Part shown: positions 10,773 through 21,809 of the stretch, one piece after another
Layout of the letters: each line of letters begins with the position of its first letter
Position numbering within the stretch: the first letter of the stretch is position 1
Assembly: GCA_036250195.1 (NCBI GenBank)
Contig: JAVHZZ010000003.1
Coordinates: 16,847,004-16,911,003, forward strand
Length of the DNA: 64,000 bases
Source of the DNA: Mixophyes australis
Taxonomy: Eukaryota > Chordata > Amphibia > Anura > Limnodynastidae
Direction of reading: 5' to 3'
Translations under genes and position numbers: made by a program
Notes under the pieces: model-generated
Database searches by the model: none
What the model was told of the DNA's origin: nothing
Seen by the model: the letters and a program-made list of their open reading frames with translations, nothing else

Positions 10773-11699
10773 ATGGCTTCTATTGCACAACTTCTTCCAG
10801 CAGGATTTGTCCTTGTAGCAGGACTAGTGATACATTTATTTATCCCAGCTGTGAATGTCTCTTACTGGCTGAAAGGAAAACCAGTGACTCCCATTGACCA
10901 AGTTCTCTCCTCCCTTGGGATCTCGAGGATGCTGATTCAAATTTTTTCAATTCTCAATTTATTTTTATCTCCTCAATTTCACATTTATCTAAAATCTCAA
11001 AACATACTATTGCTCATCAATGACTATTTTCTGGTGTTTTCAAACTACTGCGGGATCTGGTTGGCGACTCTGTATTCCGTTGTCTTCTGTTTGAAGATTG
11101 CCATCTTCCAAAACCTCTTCTATTCACGCCTGAAGAGGATTATATCAGAAAGGATTATACTCCTCATTACTGCTTCTGTGCTGATCTCAATTTGTTACAC
11201 TTTAATGGTTCTGTGTATTAAGAGCAGTTACATAAATTTCACAAATTCCACAGAGGTCTTTCTGACAAATAAATCTTGGATACCTCAAATGGAAATAAGT
11301 TCATTTTTATTTATATGTGGGAACATTGTAGCATTCCTCATATATAGCTTGTCAGCGATCCTTCTAATGGTCTATCTGTGTCTTCACTTAATTAGAATGA
11401 AAAGTCACAATAATGTATCAGTCCATCTGGAACCTTATTATACTGCTATTAGATCCATTTTGTTCTGCTTTGCTTGTTATGCTTTACATATCATAAGCAA
11501 TCTAATTGCTTTGCATTATATATATACCCTTGGACTCATGTGGTTTCTAGTTATTTTCAATGCACCTCCAATTTTACATTCCATATTCCTGATCCACAAA
11601 ACAAGCAATCTAAGTCATATGTTTCATCAGATACTTTACTGCATGGTCAATGGTTTATATAAAGGAAGAGAAACGTCCTCAACTGATGTGGTTACTTAA
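10773..11699 (+). CDS. Bitter taste receptor, TAS2R-like (T2R-A), intact
   Basis: A 308-residue seven-transmembrane receptor in one coding exon. I start at ATG 10773 because the GTG just before it is not a normal initiator. T2R family marks: TM2 LGISRMLIQI, TM3-loop block CGIWLATLYSVVFCLKIAIFQNLFYSRLK, TM5-6 CLHLIRMKSHNN then HLEPYYTAIRSILFCFACYALH, and TM7 PPILHSIFLIHKTSNLSHMF. Extracellular loop 2 (about residues 155-170) has NFT, NST and NKS glycosylation sequons. Such receptors couple to gustducin-type G proteins in chemosensory cells; the ligand is unknown. AATAAA signals follow, the conserved one at 12079. V1R-like receptors are a less good fit. Confidence 0.9.
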   Translation: MASIAQLLPAGFVLVAGLVIHLFIPAVNVSYWLKGKPVTPIDQVLSSLGISRMLIQIFSILNLFLSPQFHIYLKSQNILLLINDYFLVFSNYCGIWLATLYSVVFCLKIAIFQNLFYSRLKRIISERIILLITASVLISICYTLMVLCIKSSYINFTNSTEVFLTNKSWIPQMEISSFLFICGNIVAFLIYSLSAILLMVYLCLHLIRMKSHNNVSVHLEPYYTAIRSILFCFACYALHIISNLIALHYIYTLGLMWFLVIFNAPPILHSIFLIHKTSNLSHMFHQILYCMVNGLYKGRETSSTDVVT

Positions 11700-13008
11700 T
11701 TACTTATTGAATCATATGTTAATAAATGTAAACTTACTATATATTTTTTACATACTCAGATCTTTAAAACATATTCCTGCCCCCTGTCTAGAAACAAGTA
11801 TATTCATAAAGGCTGAAAAGTCTTTTGACACTGAGGGGTTGATGTAGATGTGGACGCATATACATTCACAACACATGCAGGAAAATGATGACTATAATAA
11901 AATGCATGTATATGTGTATGTTCACTTTTGTGCATCTAGATATGCCTTGAGTTGTGCTATAGTATCACATGCACCAAGATAAACTTAAATATGTATCCCT
12001 TATATTATATTGTGCATGAATATAGTAATGCTACATTAACAGTGTGTATCTTTTGTGTACTGCGACATCTTTGTTAGCAAATAAAAACCTTTTTATCTTG
12101 ACTAATATATTTTTGTCTATGTATCATGTACTGTGATTGTTATGCAACTGCCCCATTTGCAAATAATAAACATTTATGACTATTGTCACCTTGTTACATA
12201 TATTATCCTGCCCACTTCACAAGATAATGGGCAGGATACGGGAGAATGCCCTGCACTCCTGGGAGTCCAGGAGACCTGCACAGAATGTTCCTGCCCCCTG
12301 ACTTGAAACAAGTATATTCATAAAGACTGAACAGATTTTAGACAGTGAGGTTGATGTAGATTTGAATGCATAGCATTCACAACACATGCAGAAAAATTAT
12401 GCATATAAAAATAAATATGCGTATGCTCAATGTGATGCATCTAAATTTGCTTCCAGTTGTGAAATAGTATCATATGCACCAAGACAGTCATATACCCATC
12501 TCAACCTAGACTGTCCAGTTGAATCTAGTGTAATATACAGCTGTTTTTAGAGTGTGTTTAGTATTCTGCATTTCTCAATAAAGACTAGTTTTAAATTTGT
12601 ATACCTTATATTATATTGTGTGAATACAGTATTGCTACATTAACTTTGTGTATCTATTGTGTACTGTGATATCCTCATTAGCAAATAAACACCTTTTTAT
12701 CTTGACTAATAGCATATTTTCGTCTATATATCATGTACTGTGAATATGATGCAAATGCCCTATTTACAAATAATAAACATTTTTAACGATTGTCAACTAC
12801 ATATATGTATTGTGAACTGTGACTGCACCACTAATATCTCACATTAATCACACTGTTTACTTTTTGAAAAAATAAATCATTCACTCAGAGTACATTAATG
12901 TTACCTAGGTGCAATGAAGTAAACGTATTTAAACAGAAAATTGAGTTTGATAATTAATTTAATTAATTTTAACATAATAAAATGTTTTACAGTGAACTTT
13001 ATTAAAAC
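11700..13008 (+). repeat. 3' flank of T2R-A with an internal direct duplication
   Basis: AT-rich 3' flank shared with T2R-B and T2R-C (landmarks GAAACAAGTATATTCATAAAG, TTAGCAAATAAA, CATGTACTGTGA). In this unit it occurs twice, about 11760-12190 and 12285-12800, separated by a roughly 90-bp piece of repeat R (12195-12285). AATAAA at 12079-12084 is conserved across all units and is the best polyadenylation candidate. No further gene. Confidence 0.8.
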
Positions 13009-13009
13009 T

Positions 13010-13530
13010 AGGGATGTGCACCGGCCACTTTTGGTGTCTCGTGTTTTGTGTTTTGTTTTCGGATTTGCTTGAGGTTTTGGGTTCGGATTTGTTTCGCAAA
13101 ACACCTGACGAAAGGTTTTGGTTCGGATTTAAGGTTTTGGATTCGGATTTATTTTGAAAAAAACATAAAAAGTGTTAAAAACCAGTTTTGTGGGTTTTTT
13201 TTGACTCCTACGCTATTATTAACCTCAATAACATTCAATAACAATCATTTCCACTAATTTCCAGTCTATTCTGTACACCTCACAATATTGTTTTTAGGCC
13301 AAAAGGTTGCACCAAGGTAGCTTGAGCACATAATGCCCAAAAAAGAGGTACAAGATGGAATTGTTCTGGGCCCTCCCTCCCACCCCTCGCGAGATTCGAC
13401 GCGTTACTTGGACGACAGAGCCTCGTTTTCAATTTTTTGCCCGCCGGAAATATCCGAACAGTGCTCGGATCCCGTTCGGATCCGTACTGTTCGGGTGGGC
13501 TCGGATTAGCGGAATCTGTGCAGGAGAAAA
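13010..13530. mobile_element. hAT-type non-autonomous element, right end lost
   Basis: Begins TAGGGATGTGCACCGGCC and runs into GTTTTG/TTCGGATTT-rich sequence, the same end type as the TAGAGATGTGCGC block at 48266 and the right end of the hAT at 19618. No matching right terminus is found before repeat R resumes at about 13530. No ORF of note. Confidence 0.55.
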
Positions 13531-14385
13531 AGGACAGTTTGAAGTGTTGCAATACTAAAATAGTTTTCCATAAAAATGAAACCTGCTCTAAATATAGAGT
13601 TCATCCGTTAATGTTGATACTTTTGGTTTTTACATAAGTTTACTATATCTTTTTCATATTGAAATATGCATGCCAACATTTTATTCCTCCCCTTCAGGAG
13701 AACCCAGAAGGGAGGTGAAGAGTTAGGGCAGAAGGGGGCAGGATGTGACCAATTGCTTCGTTTTTGGCCCCACCCCAGCTACGTAACGATGCCAGCGGAG
13801 AAACTAAAATGACTCGATTCACTACTAATCGAGTCATGGTGGCTCCTATCCTGCCCACTTAACTAGAAAATGGGCAGGATACAGGAGAATGCCCTGCACT
13901 CCTGGGAGTTCAGGAGACCTACACAGAATTTGGGCGTCTGCTGGAAATTCCAGGAGAGTGGGTAAGTATGAATCAGGGGCGGATCTAGAAAAGTATCCTA
14001 CCCGGGGCGATTTAGGGGGGGGGGGGGGCGATTTAGGCCCGCCCCCTTTTTGACAAGGCAAGGCTGCCGGCGGCTGCACAATATGTGCAGTGAAAATGTG
14101 CTGCCCGGCTGCTCTGATTGTGTTTTAAACACAATCAGAGCAGCCGGGCAGCACACTGTCACTGCCGAGCGGACCTGCACATATGTGCAGCCGCCGGCAG
14201 CAAGCCCCTGCTAGGGGGGGCATTCGCTCCGATCGCCCCCCCCCTGGATCCGCCACTGGTATGAATTAAATGCTTATTGATTATGCATTCTTCATTTATT
14301 TGCTTCTGACCAAAAGCACTAATTACACATTGGACTACTCTAAATAGCATAATGCATCAAGTTTGTCGCTACAGTCATAATACAC
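13531..14385. repeat. Repeat block R, copy 1 (split by a hAT MITE)
   Basis: Shares with the copies at 14386, 47640 and 54600/59208 the landmarks CTGTGCAGGAGAA, GGGAGGTGAAG, CCCCAGCTACGTAA, a hairpin ATCCTGCCCA...TGGGCAGGAT (13848-13880) and CCTGCACTCCTGGGAG. No conserved ORF. It is part of the segmental duplication downstream of the receptor gene. Confidence 0.8.
13974..14258. mobile_element. hAT MITE with perfect 28-bp central palindrome
   Basis: Terminal inverted repeats CAGGGGCGGATC and GATCCGCCACTG, flanked by perfect 8-bp duplications GTATGAAT (13966-13973 and 14259-14266). The 285-bp element has a central palindrome with arms 14098-14125 and 14127-14154 around one T. The 8-bp target duplication and CAGGGG ends are hAT hallmarks. 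Confidence 0.92.
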
Positions 14386-15380
14386 TGAAGCCTCTATAGA
14401 TGACACTATTTTGCCACTACTAATTTTTCAATGGCATTTTGCCTTTCATGTGTGCCCAAACTGCTCTGCCAGCAATTATTCTTCCTCATGCAAAGCATCT
14501 GTGCAGGAGAAAAAGGACAGTTTGAAGTGTTGCAATACTAAAACAGTTTTCCATAAAAATGAAACTTGCTCTAAATACAGAGTTCATCCTTTATTGTTGA
14601 TACTTTTACTATTTCCTTTTCTTATTGAAATATGCTTCAAATATATGAATTACATGACAACATTTTATTCCTCCTCTTCGGGAGAACCCAGAAGGGAGGT
14701 GAAGAGTTAGGGCAGAAGGGGGCAGGATGTGGCAAATTGCGTCTTTTTGGCCCCACCCCAGCTACGTAATGATGCAAGAGGAGGAACTAAAATGAAATGA
14801 TTCACTACGAATCGAGTCATGGTGGCTCCTATCCTGCCTATCCTGCCTACTCCACTAGGAAATGGGCAGGATATGGGAGAATGCCCTGCACTCCTGGGAG
14901 ACTGGGAGACCTACACAGAATTTGGGCTGGAAATTCAAGGAGAGTGGGCAAATATGAATTAAATGCTTTTTGATTACGCATTCTTAATTTACTTGCTTCT
15001 GACCAAAAGCACTAATTATACATTGGTCTACTCTAAATAGCATAATGTATCAAGTTTGTCGCTAAAGTCATAATAATTTTTAATGCCATTTTGCTTAATA
15101 TCTCTTATGCTCCTAATAACTCCTAATACTATTTCTGTTCTAAAACAGAAAAGCTAAATATTCTCATACGTTAAATATGTTTTTTTTAATGATCCTCCTC
15201 AAAAATAAGTATATGTCTATCACATCTGACTCTTCTCATATATACATTGAGCTTGTACCATAAAACATCCTGCCTTGATATATTATTATTTAAGTCAAAG
15301 TACTGAAAATATCAAACATCCAAGGTGGAAAACTGTTTGCATCTCTTTTTGTTGTGTATTTATGGACTAGTGTAATTTTT
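14386..15380. repeat. Repeat block R, copy 2 (tandem to copy 1)
   Basis: A second, uninterrupted copy of R directly follows copy 1. It has the same order of landmarks (CTGTGCAGGAGAA at about 14500, CCCCAGCTACGTAATG, CCTGCACTCCTGGGAG, TTGCTTCTGACCAAAAGCAC) and extends to a tail found again at 48100-48260 (ATATACATTGAGCTTGTACC). No gene. Confidence 0.82.
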
Positions 15381-15383
15381 TTT

Positions 15384-15541
15384 AACCATATATAATTCAC
15401 TAGAATACCTGGCACCAAATAAATATGATCAGTGAACAGGTGTATATATATATATTTACTGGCTTATGTCAGTAAGTATATACACATGTTCACTGATGAT
15501 ATTTAAATGGTGGCAGGTATTCTAGTAAATTATATATGGTT
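15384..15541. mobile_element. Foldback (long inverted repeat) element
   Basis: Imperfect inverted repeat of about 75-bp arms. AACCATATATAATT at 15384 pairs with AATTATATATGGTT at 15528-15541, CTAGAATACCTG pairs with CAGGTATTCTAG, and CAGTGAACA pairs with TGTTCACTG. The loop is near 15466-15472. The hAT at 15547 inserted in its right end. Confidence 0.85.
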
Positions 15542-16702
15542 ATAATTAGAGATGCTCAGGCTCGGTTACCCGAGACCCGAACATACCCGAACTTAGCAGA
15601 TCAGAGAACTGAGCAGAGCCAGCTCTGTACTCGCGCTCCCTCGAATTCAAAAATGAGGCAAAAAGTCATCGTTACGTCGCCGGATCTTATGAGTTTTTGA
15701 CTTTAAAAGTACCGCCCTCCATGGCGATTAAGTGCCATTTCACAGAGGGACACAGAGGGACACAGAAGGGGTAGCACGATTCTTGGCAGTCTCTAGTGCA
15801 GGTGGGAAGTGTCATAGGTAGAAAATAAAGAGGAGGGGTAGTTCTACAAAGTCTCCAGTTACATTCAGGAGAGCTCCATTGCTCCATTGCTAAATCTGCA
15901 GTCACATTGTGCTGTGTTATAAAGGTAACACACAAAGAGGAGAGCTCCATTGCTAATTGTCATTGCTGAAATAGAAATAATAAGGCTGGCAGGCTTGGTC
16001 TTCTAATTCTGCAGTCACATTATACTTTGTTATATAGGTAACACACAAAGAGGAGCGCTCCATTGCTCCATTGCTAATTGTCATTGCTGAAATAGAAATA
16101 ATAGGGTTGGCAGTGTTCTTCAAAATCTGCAGTTACATTGTACTGTGCTATAGCTCACCCAGAAATAGGAGAGGTGGCAATGTTTAGAAATTCAAATAAT
16201 AGGGCTGGCATTGTTATTAAAAGTCTCCAGTCACATTTTACTGTGGTAGTGTCCTTGTCACTCTCCAGTCTTCAGTCACATTGTTCTTGTCACTATCCAG
16301 TCTCAGTCATGATGATACTAATCCCTCTACCTCATTTCTAAAGCCTATGTTCAAGTGCATAGTTGGTTTAAGTCAGGGAAACCAAACCAAAAACTAAAAA
16401 TCTTGTACCTTTTTAAAGAAAAGAACACCTCTCTAATAAAGGTGAAAGTTTAATGTAGAAAAACATAAAATTGCCAACAAGCATTCTACTCAAAATATTA
16501 CCAAGCATACAAGCATCAGCTTCCTCCCTTCTCTCAGCTAGATCTCAGCACCTGCAATCTACACTGTCATCATATTCACCCTCATCAGTGTGTACATCAT
16601 CCTTAAACAATACTAATTCATCCTTGCTGGAATACACCATCACAGAAGTCTATGTACTTTGATGTAATTGCCAGTAATGGCCTTCCTCATGAAATTTGTA
16701 GT

Positions 16703-17575
16703 TTATTTTATGGAAGAGCTGTCACGATCTTTAGGCAATTCTTTTAGATGAGACCAAATGTCAAAATGTTGTGCAGACTCATCTGCATCAACACTGGGAG
16801 TCTTGGGAAAGCTAAGTTTTTTCCTAGCAGCAATTTCCAGAGAAACTGAAGGAGGAGACGTCATTGTGTCATTTACCATTTGAGCTGTCAGCTTTCTGAC
16901 TAGGAGCTCATTGCATCTCTTGAGATCTGGGTCAGTTGGAAAGAATGAGAAGACATAGCTCTTAAACCTAGGATCAAGCACAGTTGCCAAAATGTAATGA
17001 TCCGATTTCAAGATGTTGACAACTCTTGGATCTAGGCAAATCGTATAAAGCACTTAATCTACAAGTCCAACATAATTAGCAGAATTGCTTTGTTTCATTT
17101 CCTCCTTCAATTTCTCTTGCTGCTTTTCAAAAAGTCTAATTAAGGAAATCACTTGACTCAAGCTAACAGTGTCTGCACTCTCTTCACAGGTGACTACTTT
17201 GAGTGGTTTCAGCACCTTGCACAACACAAAAATAATTCTCCACTGCGCTGGACTAACGTGCATTCCCCCTAAATTCTAATCTTCTTGCAGCTGCTGCATT
17301 CTCCTACATGCTGTTGCAGAATCCCGAAAATGACCCTAAATATTTTGGGACACAGACAACATCTCTTGCATGTCATTGTCATTTTTTAAAAAGTTCTGTA
17401 CCACCAAGTTGATTGTGTGAGCAAAACAGGAAATTTGATGGAATTCCCCCCTCTGTAATGCTCTAACAATATTGGTGGCATTATCAGAAATCACATATCA
17501 ACAGAAGAGTCCAAGCAGGAAAAGCCATGTTGCAATGACATCCCTTAGTTTTTCAAAGAGGTATTTCCTCTGACC
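16703..17575 (-). pseudogene. hAT transposase, catalytic C-terminal part (decayed)
   Basis: Frame 17053-16703 holds the hAT block HYILATVLDPRFKSYVFS; frame 17263-17054 holds SPAQWRIIFVLCKVLKPLKVVTCEE, which normally lies just before it. Further upstream on the minus strand (about 17450-17300) is FHQISCFAHTINLVVQ, matching the hAT CFAHTLNL region. Together these are the RNase-H-fold catalytic core and the insertion domain of a hAT transposase, read right to left with several stops. The expected C-terminal dimerisation segment after LPKDRDSSSIK is missing or unrecognisable. Confidence 0.87.
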
Positions 17576-17975
17576 TGCGATTTATCTCGTCTCTGATAAC
17601 CACCTCTCACTCCCGCCTTCAAGATTTCTCCCGTGCTGCTCCCCACTTATGGAATTCCCTACCACGCTCAATCAGACTTTCCCACAGCCTTCAAATCTTT
17701 AGATGCTCTTTGAAAACCTATCTATTTTTTAGAGATGACCTTATCCTCAATAACACTATTCACACTAGTGCACCCACACAGCTATCAGCTGTGCCCTCTT
17801 CCCTTTAGAATGTAAGATCTTTAATGAGCAGAGTCCTCCATACCCTTTGTCTGTTCTTGTTTTACGTATGTCCTGTTTTATGTATGCCCCTGTCTTCCCT
17901 ACTCTACGGCGCTGTATTATTATTATTATAATTATTGTAGATTTGTAAGGCACTGTGGTGCCTTACAAACCTATG

Positions 17976-18005
<30 letters not shown>
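17576..18005 (+). mobile_element. L2-type LINE 3' end inserted in the hAT
   Basis: The + strand translation gives [22 protein letters not shown] then a SLKTYLFF block. This is the same L2 RT C-terminus seen intact at 50934-52163. It ends in a TAT/TAA-rich tail (17920-18005). It interrupts the hAT transposase, so it is younger than the hAT. Confidence 0.85.

Positions 18006-18008
<3 letters not shown>
17976..18008. repeat. (AAT)n microsatellite
   Basis: About ten perfect ATA/AAT triplets at the 3' tail of the L2 fragment, the usual tail of this LINE family in the window. Confidence 0.95.
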
Positions 18009-18321
18009 TGCCTCTTAGTGAAGCAGATGATACACAGAGTAGCTGCCTCTGAAAAATGTGATGTTCTTGGGTACATGCTGCTGCTGTCCTTGCTGGTGAA
18101 GGTGAATCACCAACCCAGTGGGCTGTCACAGTCATATAATCTTTAGTTTGCCCAGTTCCACTTGTACACATATCTGTGGTTAAGTGTACAGTGAAAAGAA
18201 ATGCATTTTGTAGTCCAATAATTACATTTTTACGAACTTTCTGGTAGAGGTGAAGAATTGCTTTTCTAGTAAAATGGTGTTGTGATAGAATCTGGTATTG
18301 GGGACAGAAAACCTCAAGTTA

Positions 18322-18561
18322 CTATCTAAAACCATCTGCATTAATAGTGGATATTGGACGCAGATCTAATACTAGTATAGTCGCCATAGCATCTGTGATC
18401 CGCTTTGTGACTGGGTGACAGCTTTTATACTTGCTTCCTCTTGCAAAGGATTGTTTAACAATCAATTGTTGCAAACTACTAGTAGTCTTCTTTTTGTTCT
18501 GCTTCTGAGTTGAAGATCCACCCCCAGCAGCAGGAGCAGCAACAGTGGGCCTAACGCTCAA
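18322..18561 (-). pseudogene. hAT transposase N-terminal (post-BED) segment
   Basis: The minus-strand frame includes IVKQSFARGSKYKSCHPVTKRITDAMATILVLDLRPISTINADGF. This corresponds to the start of hAT/ZBED transposases just after the BED zinc finger, where the family pattern is I..MI..D..P.S.V...GF. A homologous stretch on the + strand is at 61273-61509. The BED finger itself is not clear. Remnant of the transposon at 15547-19618. Confidence 0.8.
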
Positions 18562-20743
18562 GGACTCTTCTCAGGAGTCCTGGATAGGGGAGGAGTAATC
18601 TCGCCTTAGAAACTTGGATGCAGGACTAACTCCGATCACTTATGAGGATATTGATGATGAAGGTGTAGGGGTGTGGATTGCAGGTGCTGGGATCTAGCTG
18701 AGAGAAGGGAGGTAGCTGATGCTGGATTGATTGTTGTTATTTTTTAGCATAAATTTCTGATTTTCAAAAAAGCTTTCCATGAACTTGATTCAAATGGAGT
18801 AACATGAATGAGGTTCCTAGATGGTTAATGTCCCTACCTCTGCTGACTGTGGTTTTACAATGCTACAAATGGCTACACAACTGTTGTCATGATTTGTGTA
18901 ATAATAATTCCACACATAAAGGTGGATTTTTTGGCCTTATGCTCAGGCATGACAAGGGCCTTCTTCATATCACTGGCAAGAACTGCTTCCACTGATGCAT
19001 GACTTGCCACAGTAGAGTTCATTAAAAGCACTGTTTGCTTAGGTGCCTTAAACTCATTGTTAGCTTGTTTTGTGGGGGCCCAAACAAACCAAGCACTTCA
19101 GCCACAAAAGGGGCTCTGCTTGTCGCTGGAGTGCTTGCTTTGTTTAACTGTACATGTCCTTTTCAATATCTTAAATAAGGGTGGGTGGGAGGGACCAAGG
19201 ACAATTTCATCTTGCACCACTTTTCCTTTCTGCCACTGCTGTGTGCCAATGTGTCCTAGATGTGCTATGAACTGCTGTGTGTTTGTGTCATTGCTCTGTT
19301 GCTTAGCATCCAGCCATGTTGCTGCAGTATTTGTCCAAAAGTGTATGAAAATAATATTGTGTCCTGTGAATTGATCAAAATTGACTGCAAATGACTTTAA
19401 ATTAGTGTTATTTAGGTTAATAATAATGTAGGGAAAAAAAATGCAAAATTATGTGGATTTTAGCAAAAAAATGGGGATTTTAGAAAAAAAATAGGCATTT
19501 AAAACCAAAACCAAAACACGCAAGGGCGGTTTTGTCAAAAACAAAACCAAAACACAATGTTAATCCAGATTGAAAGCCAAAACCAAAACCAGAACATGGG
19601 GGTCAGTGAACATCTCTAGTTATAATATTAGCAGTATGGATAACTGTTTTTTTCATACATGATCTCCTATGAGATAAGTTTTACATGTCTCTATGAGGTT
19701 TGTGTAACGGCTGCCTGACAAACACAGAAGAGGGAAGCGCTTTGCCTACGTCTTGCAAGATTCATGTAATTTATTTACATTTTATCGCACCCACATGTGT
19801 TCTTTTCTGACTGTTGCTAGTGAATGCTCTTTGCAAAAAAGAAAACCCTTGGTAAACCTAATGTTTTTTTGTCTGTGTTTGTTTAATTCGCTTATCACTA
19901 TATATTTTAGAGTTATCAAAGTCACTCTTTATGGTAAGAATATTACGGACCTGATTCAAGTTTGGACAACATATCCTGCATGAAATAGAACTGTGCATAC
20001 TAAAAAATGGGCCTTACGCCTATAAATACAATTGCATGCAACTCTTGTCCGACACTTACGACTTAAGAGGTTGAATGGGGGAGGGGAGGGGCAGATTCAC
20101 ATTGTCCATGTACAGTAAGGACGATTCATGTCCTATGTTTCCTGTAAGTACACTTGTTTTCAGACATCATTTGCACTCACAAATATAGCTGACTAATAGT
20201 GATGACTGACACGGCATAGTCTTTATTTTAAAAAGTACACTTATGAGTATCACTAGTTAACATGTGTAAATAAGATAGACAATAAAAATCCATCGTTTGT
20301 ACGGTACTCAATGAAAGCATTTTTATTTATGCATTTTATGTAAAAAAAATCTGTTAAAGTCCTTTAATTTACATTATAAAAAATCTATGCGTTCTAATGT
20401 GGCCTTTTATTGAACATACGCATGTGCGTATACTGCAGTCTGTTCTGTCTGTCTATATACAAGTACTGTTATGCAGAGTGTACGTCCACCCAGATTCAAT
20501 TCAAAATGCATCTTGAGATTCATTTGGATTTGAATACGGTCGGAACTAGGCTGTGGTTCAGTTGTCTTTATTTAAAATCAGGTCGGCAATGTTTTCTTGG
20601 TTGCTTTTATGCTATCTTTATTTTATCCATATTATTGCACATTTATACAATACAATTTGAAAACATCAGTAAGTTTGATTTTATGTAAGACCCCCTCTGT
20701 TACCATATGTCACATTAAGTAGGTGCAACCATTTTTTCATGTG

Positions 20744-20915
20744 GTATTATTATTATTATTATTATTATTATTGTTATTCTTTATTTATATAGCGCCACAA
20801 GGTTTCCGCAGCGCTGTACAAATACGATTATAAAGTACAATACAAACGGTGGACCATACAGGGTACAACAATACAGAACAAGACAAGTAAAATCAAAACT
20901 CCAATAGCTCCAAGC
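20744..20915 (-). mobile_element. L2-type LINE 3' tail
   Basis: (TTA)n then TTTATATAGCGCCACAAGG.TTCCGCAGCGC and a CATACAGGGT block, the same tail as at 40452 and 50622. Only the 3' untranslated end is present. It is inserted in upstream block U, which lacks it in copy 1. Confidence 0.85.
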
Positions 20916-20960
20916 ATAGCATCTGCAGCATGTTCTATGTAGCTATAAATATCACCAGTA

Positions 20961-21274
20961 GACAGGTTCTGGGCGCTTGTAAAGGGAAGTGTAACCAAAT
21001 AGAGCTCGATTTATTTTAGTATTGTTTTTGGCACTGTTATTATATGTGTGTTTATCTACTGTTTTAAACATTCACATTGTCTTGTTCCGGCCGGAGCACA
21101 TTGTATATGTATCTATAATAAATTGTTACACTTCCCTTTACAAGCGCCCAGAACCTGTCTATTTCTATACGTATCCATTATTTGTTGGGAGTTTAGGGGT
21201 CTCCCATACACTTTCAGGTTCTCATTTGGCTGCTTCATAGATTTGGAGGAAGCGCAGCCTATTCCTTTTTTCAA
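20961..21274. mobile_element. 314-bp insertion with a 35-bp perfect inverted repeat and 15-bp target duplication
   Basis: Flanked by identical 15-mers beginning TAAATATCACC (20946-20960 and 21275-21289); the target occurs once in the homologous block at about 10455-10470. Inside, 20961-20995 is the exact reverse complement of 21125-21159. The long target duplication suggests target-primed retroposition rather than cut-and-paste. No family recognised. Confidence 0.82.
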
Positions 21275-21470
21275 TAAATATCACCAGTACCTGTAAGGAC
21301 AATTGTTTCATTTGACGACCGTCTGTATAATGATTACTTTATTAAATTATATTTCTATATAGAGATTAATGTGGCATGAGGCAAGGTCCAAACAAAAAGG
21401 GGTACATTCTATATTTATAAATATTCCATTTCATTTGATTTATTTATCCTTAAAATATAATCTCTCCGGG

Positions 21471-21809
21471 AAGGGGGGGGGGGGGGGGGGTTCCGTGGTG
21501 CAGTGTAGAGTACTGTGGCAGTGTTTTGTGTCTGTGTAGTTTATGTCATCCCATTATTTTGTGACAGGGTACAGTGTTACTTTTAGATCAATCCTTTATT
21601 TCTGGTTTGAAGGTGTGTGTCTTTGTAAGTCCTTTATCTGGTGTTCCAGTGCTTTTTGAGTTCTGTGGAGAGTTACGGGGAGGGGGGCTCACCTTTATGT
21701 TGATAGAGGTCTTAGGCTTTACAGTAATATACTCAGTTATTATGCTCTGTAGCTCTTAGCTTTCCTTAAGTGATATATAGCCCTTTTTGTTTGGTGTATT
21801 GCTTACCTT
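21471..21809. other. Poly-G tract and unrecognised outer-element sequence
   Basis: A run of G (about 21473-21490) at the left edge of the nest is followed by about 320 bp of TG-rich sequence without a supported gene. It is presumably the left part of the outermost inserted element whose right part is 33105-34162 plus 35613-35717. Confidence 0.6.

Larger units (their letters stand above)
15547..19618 (-). mobile_element. hAT superfamily DNA transposon, fossil, with target duplications
   Basis: The 8-bp duplication GTTATAAT is present at 15539-15546 and 19619-19626. The ends are TAGAGATG and CATCTCTA. Transposase remnants are on the minus strand (18561-16703). The two subterminal regions differ: the left is Gs and Cs around CGGTTACCCGAGACC, the right is rich in AACCAAAACC. 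An L2 3' end is inserted at about 17576-18005. Multiple stops make it inactive. Confidence 0.9.
19866..21460 (+). repeat. T2R-unit upstream block U, copy 2, cut off from its gene
   Basis: Matches copy 1 (9511-10640) throughout, with an L2 tail (20744-20915) and an inverted-repeat insertion (20961-21274) added. The match stops at about 21460 (TATCCTTAAAATATAAT). The remainder of the same unit resumes at about 35718 (TTTGCTCATCATTTGTATAAACC), directly before T2R-B. Confidence 0.85.
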
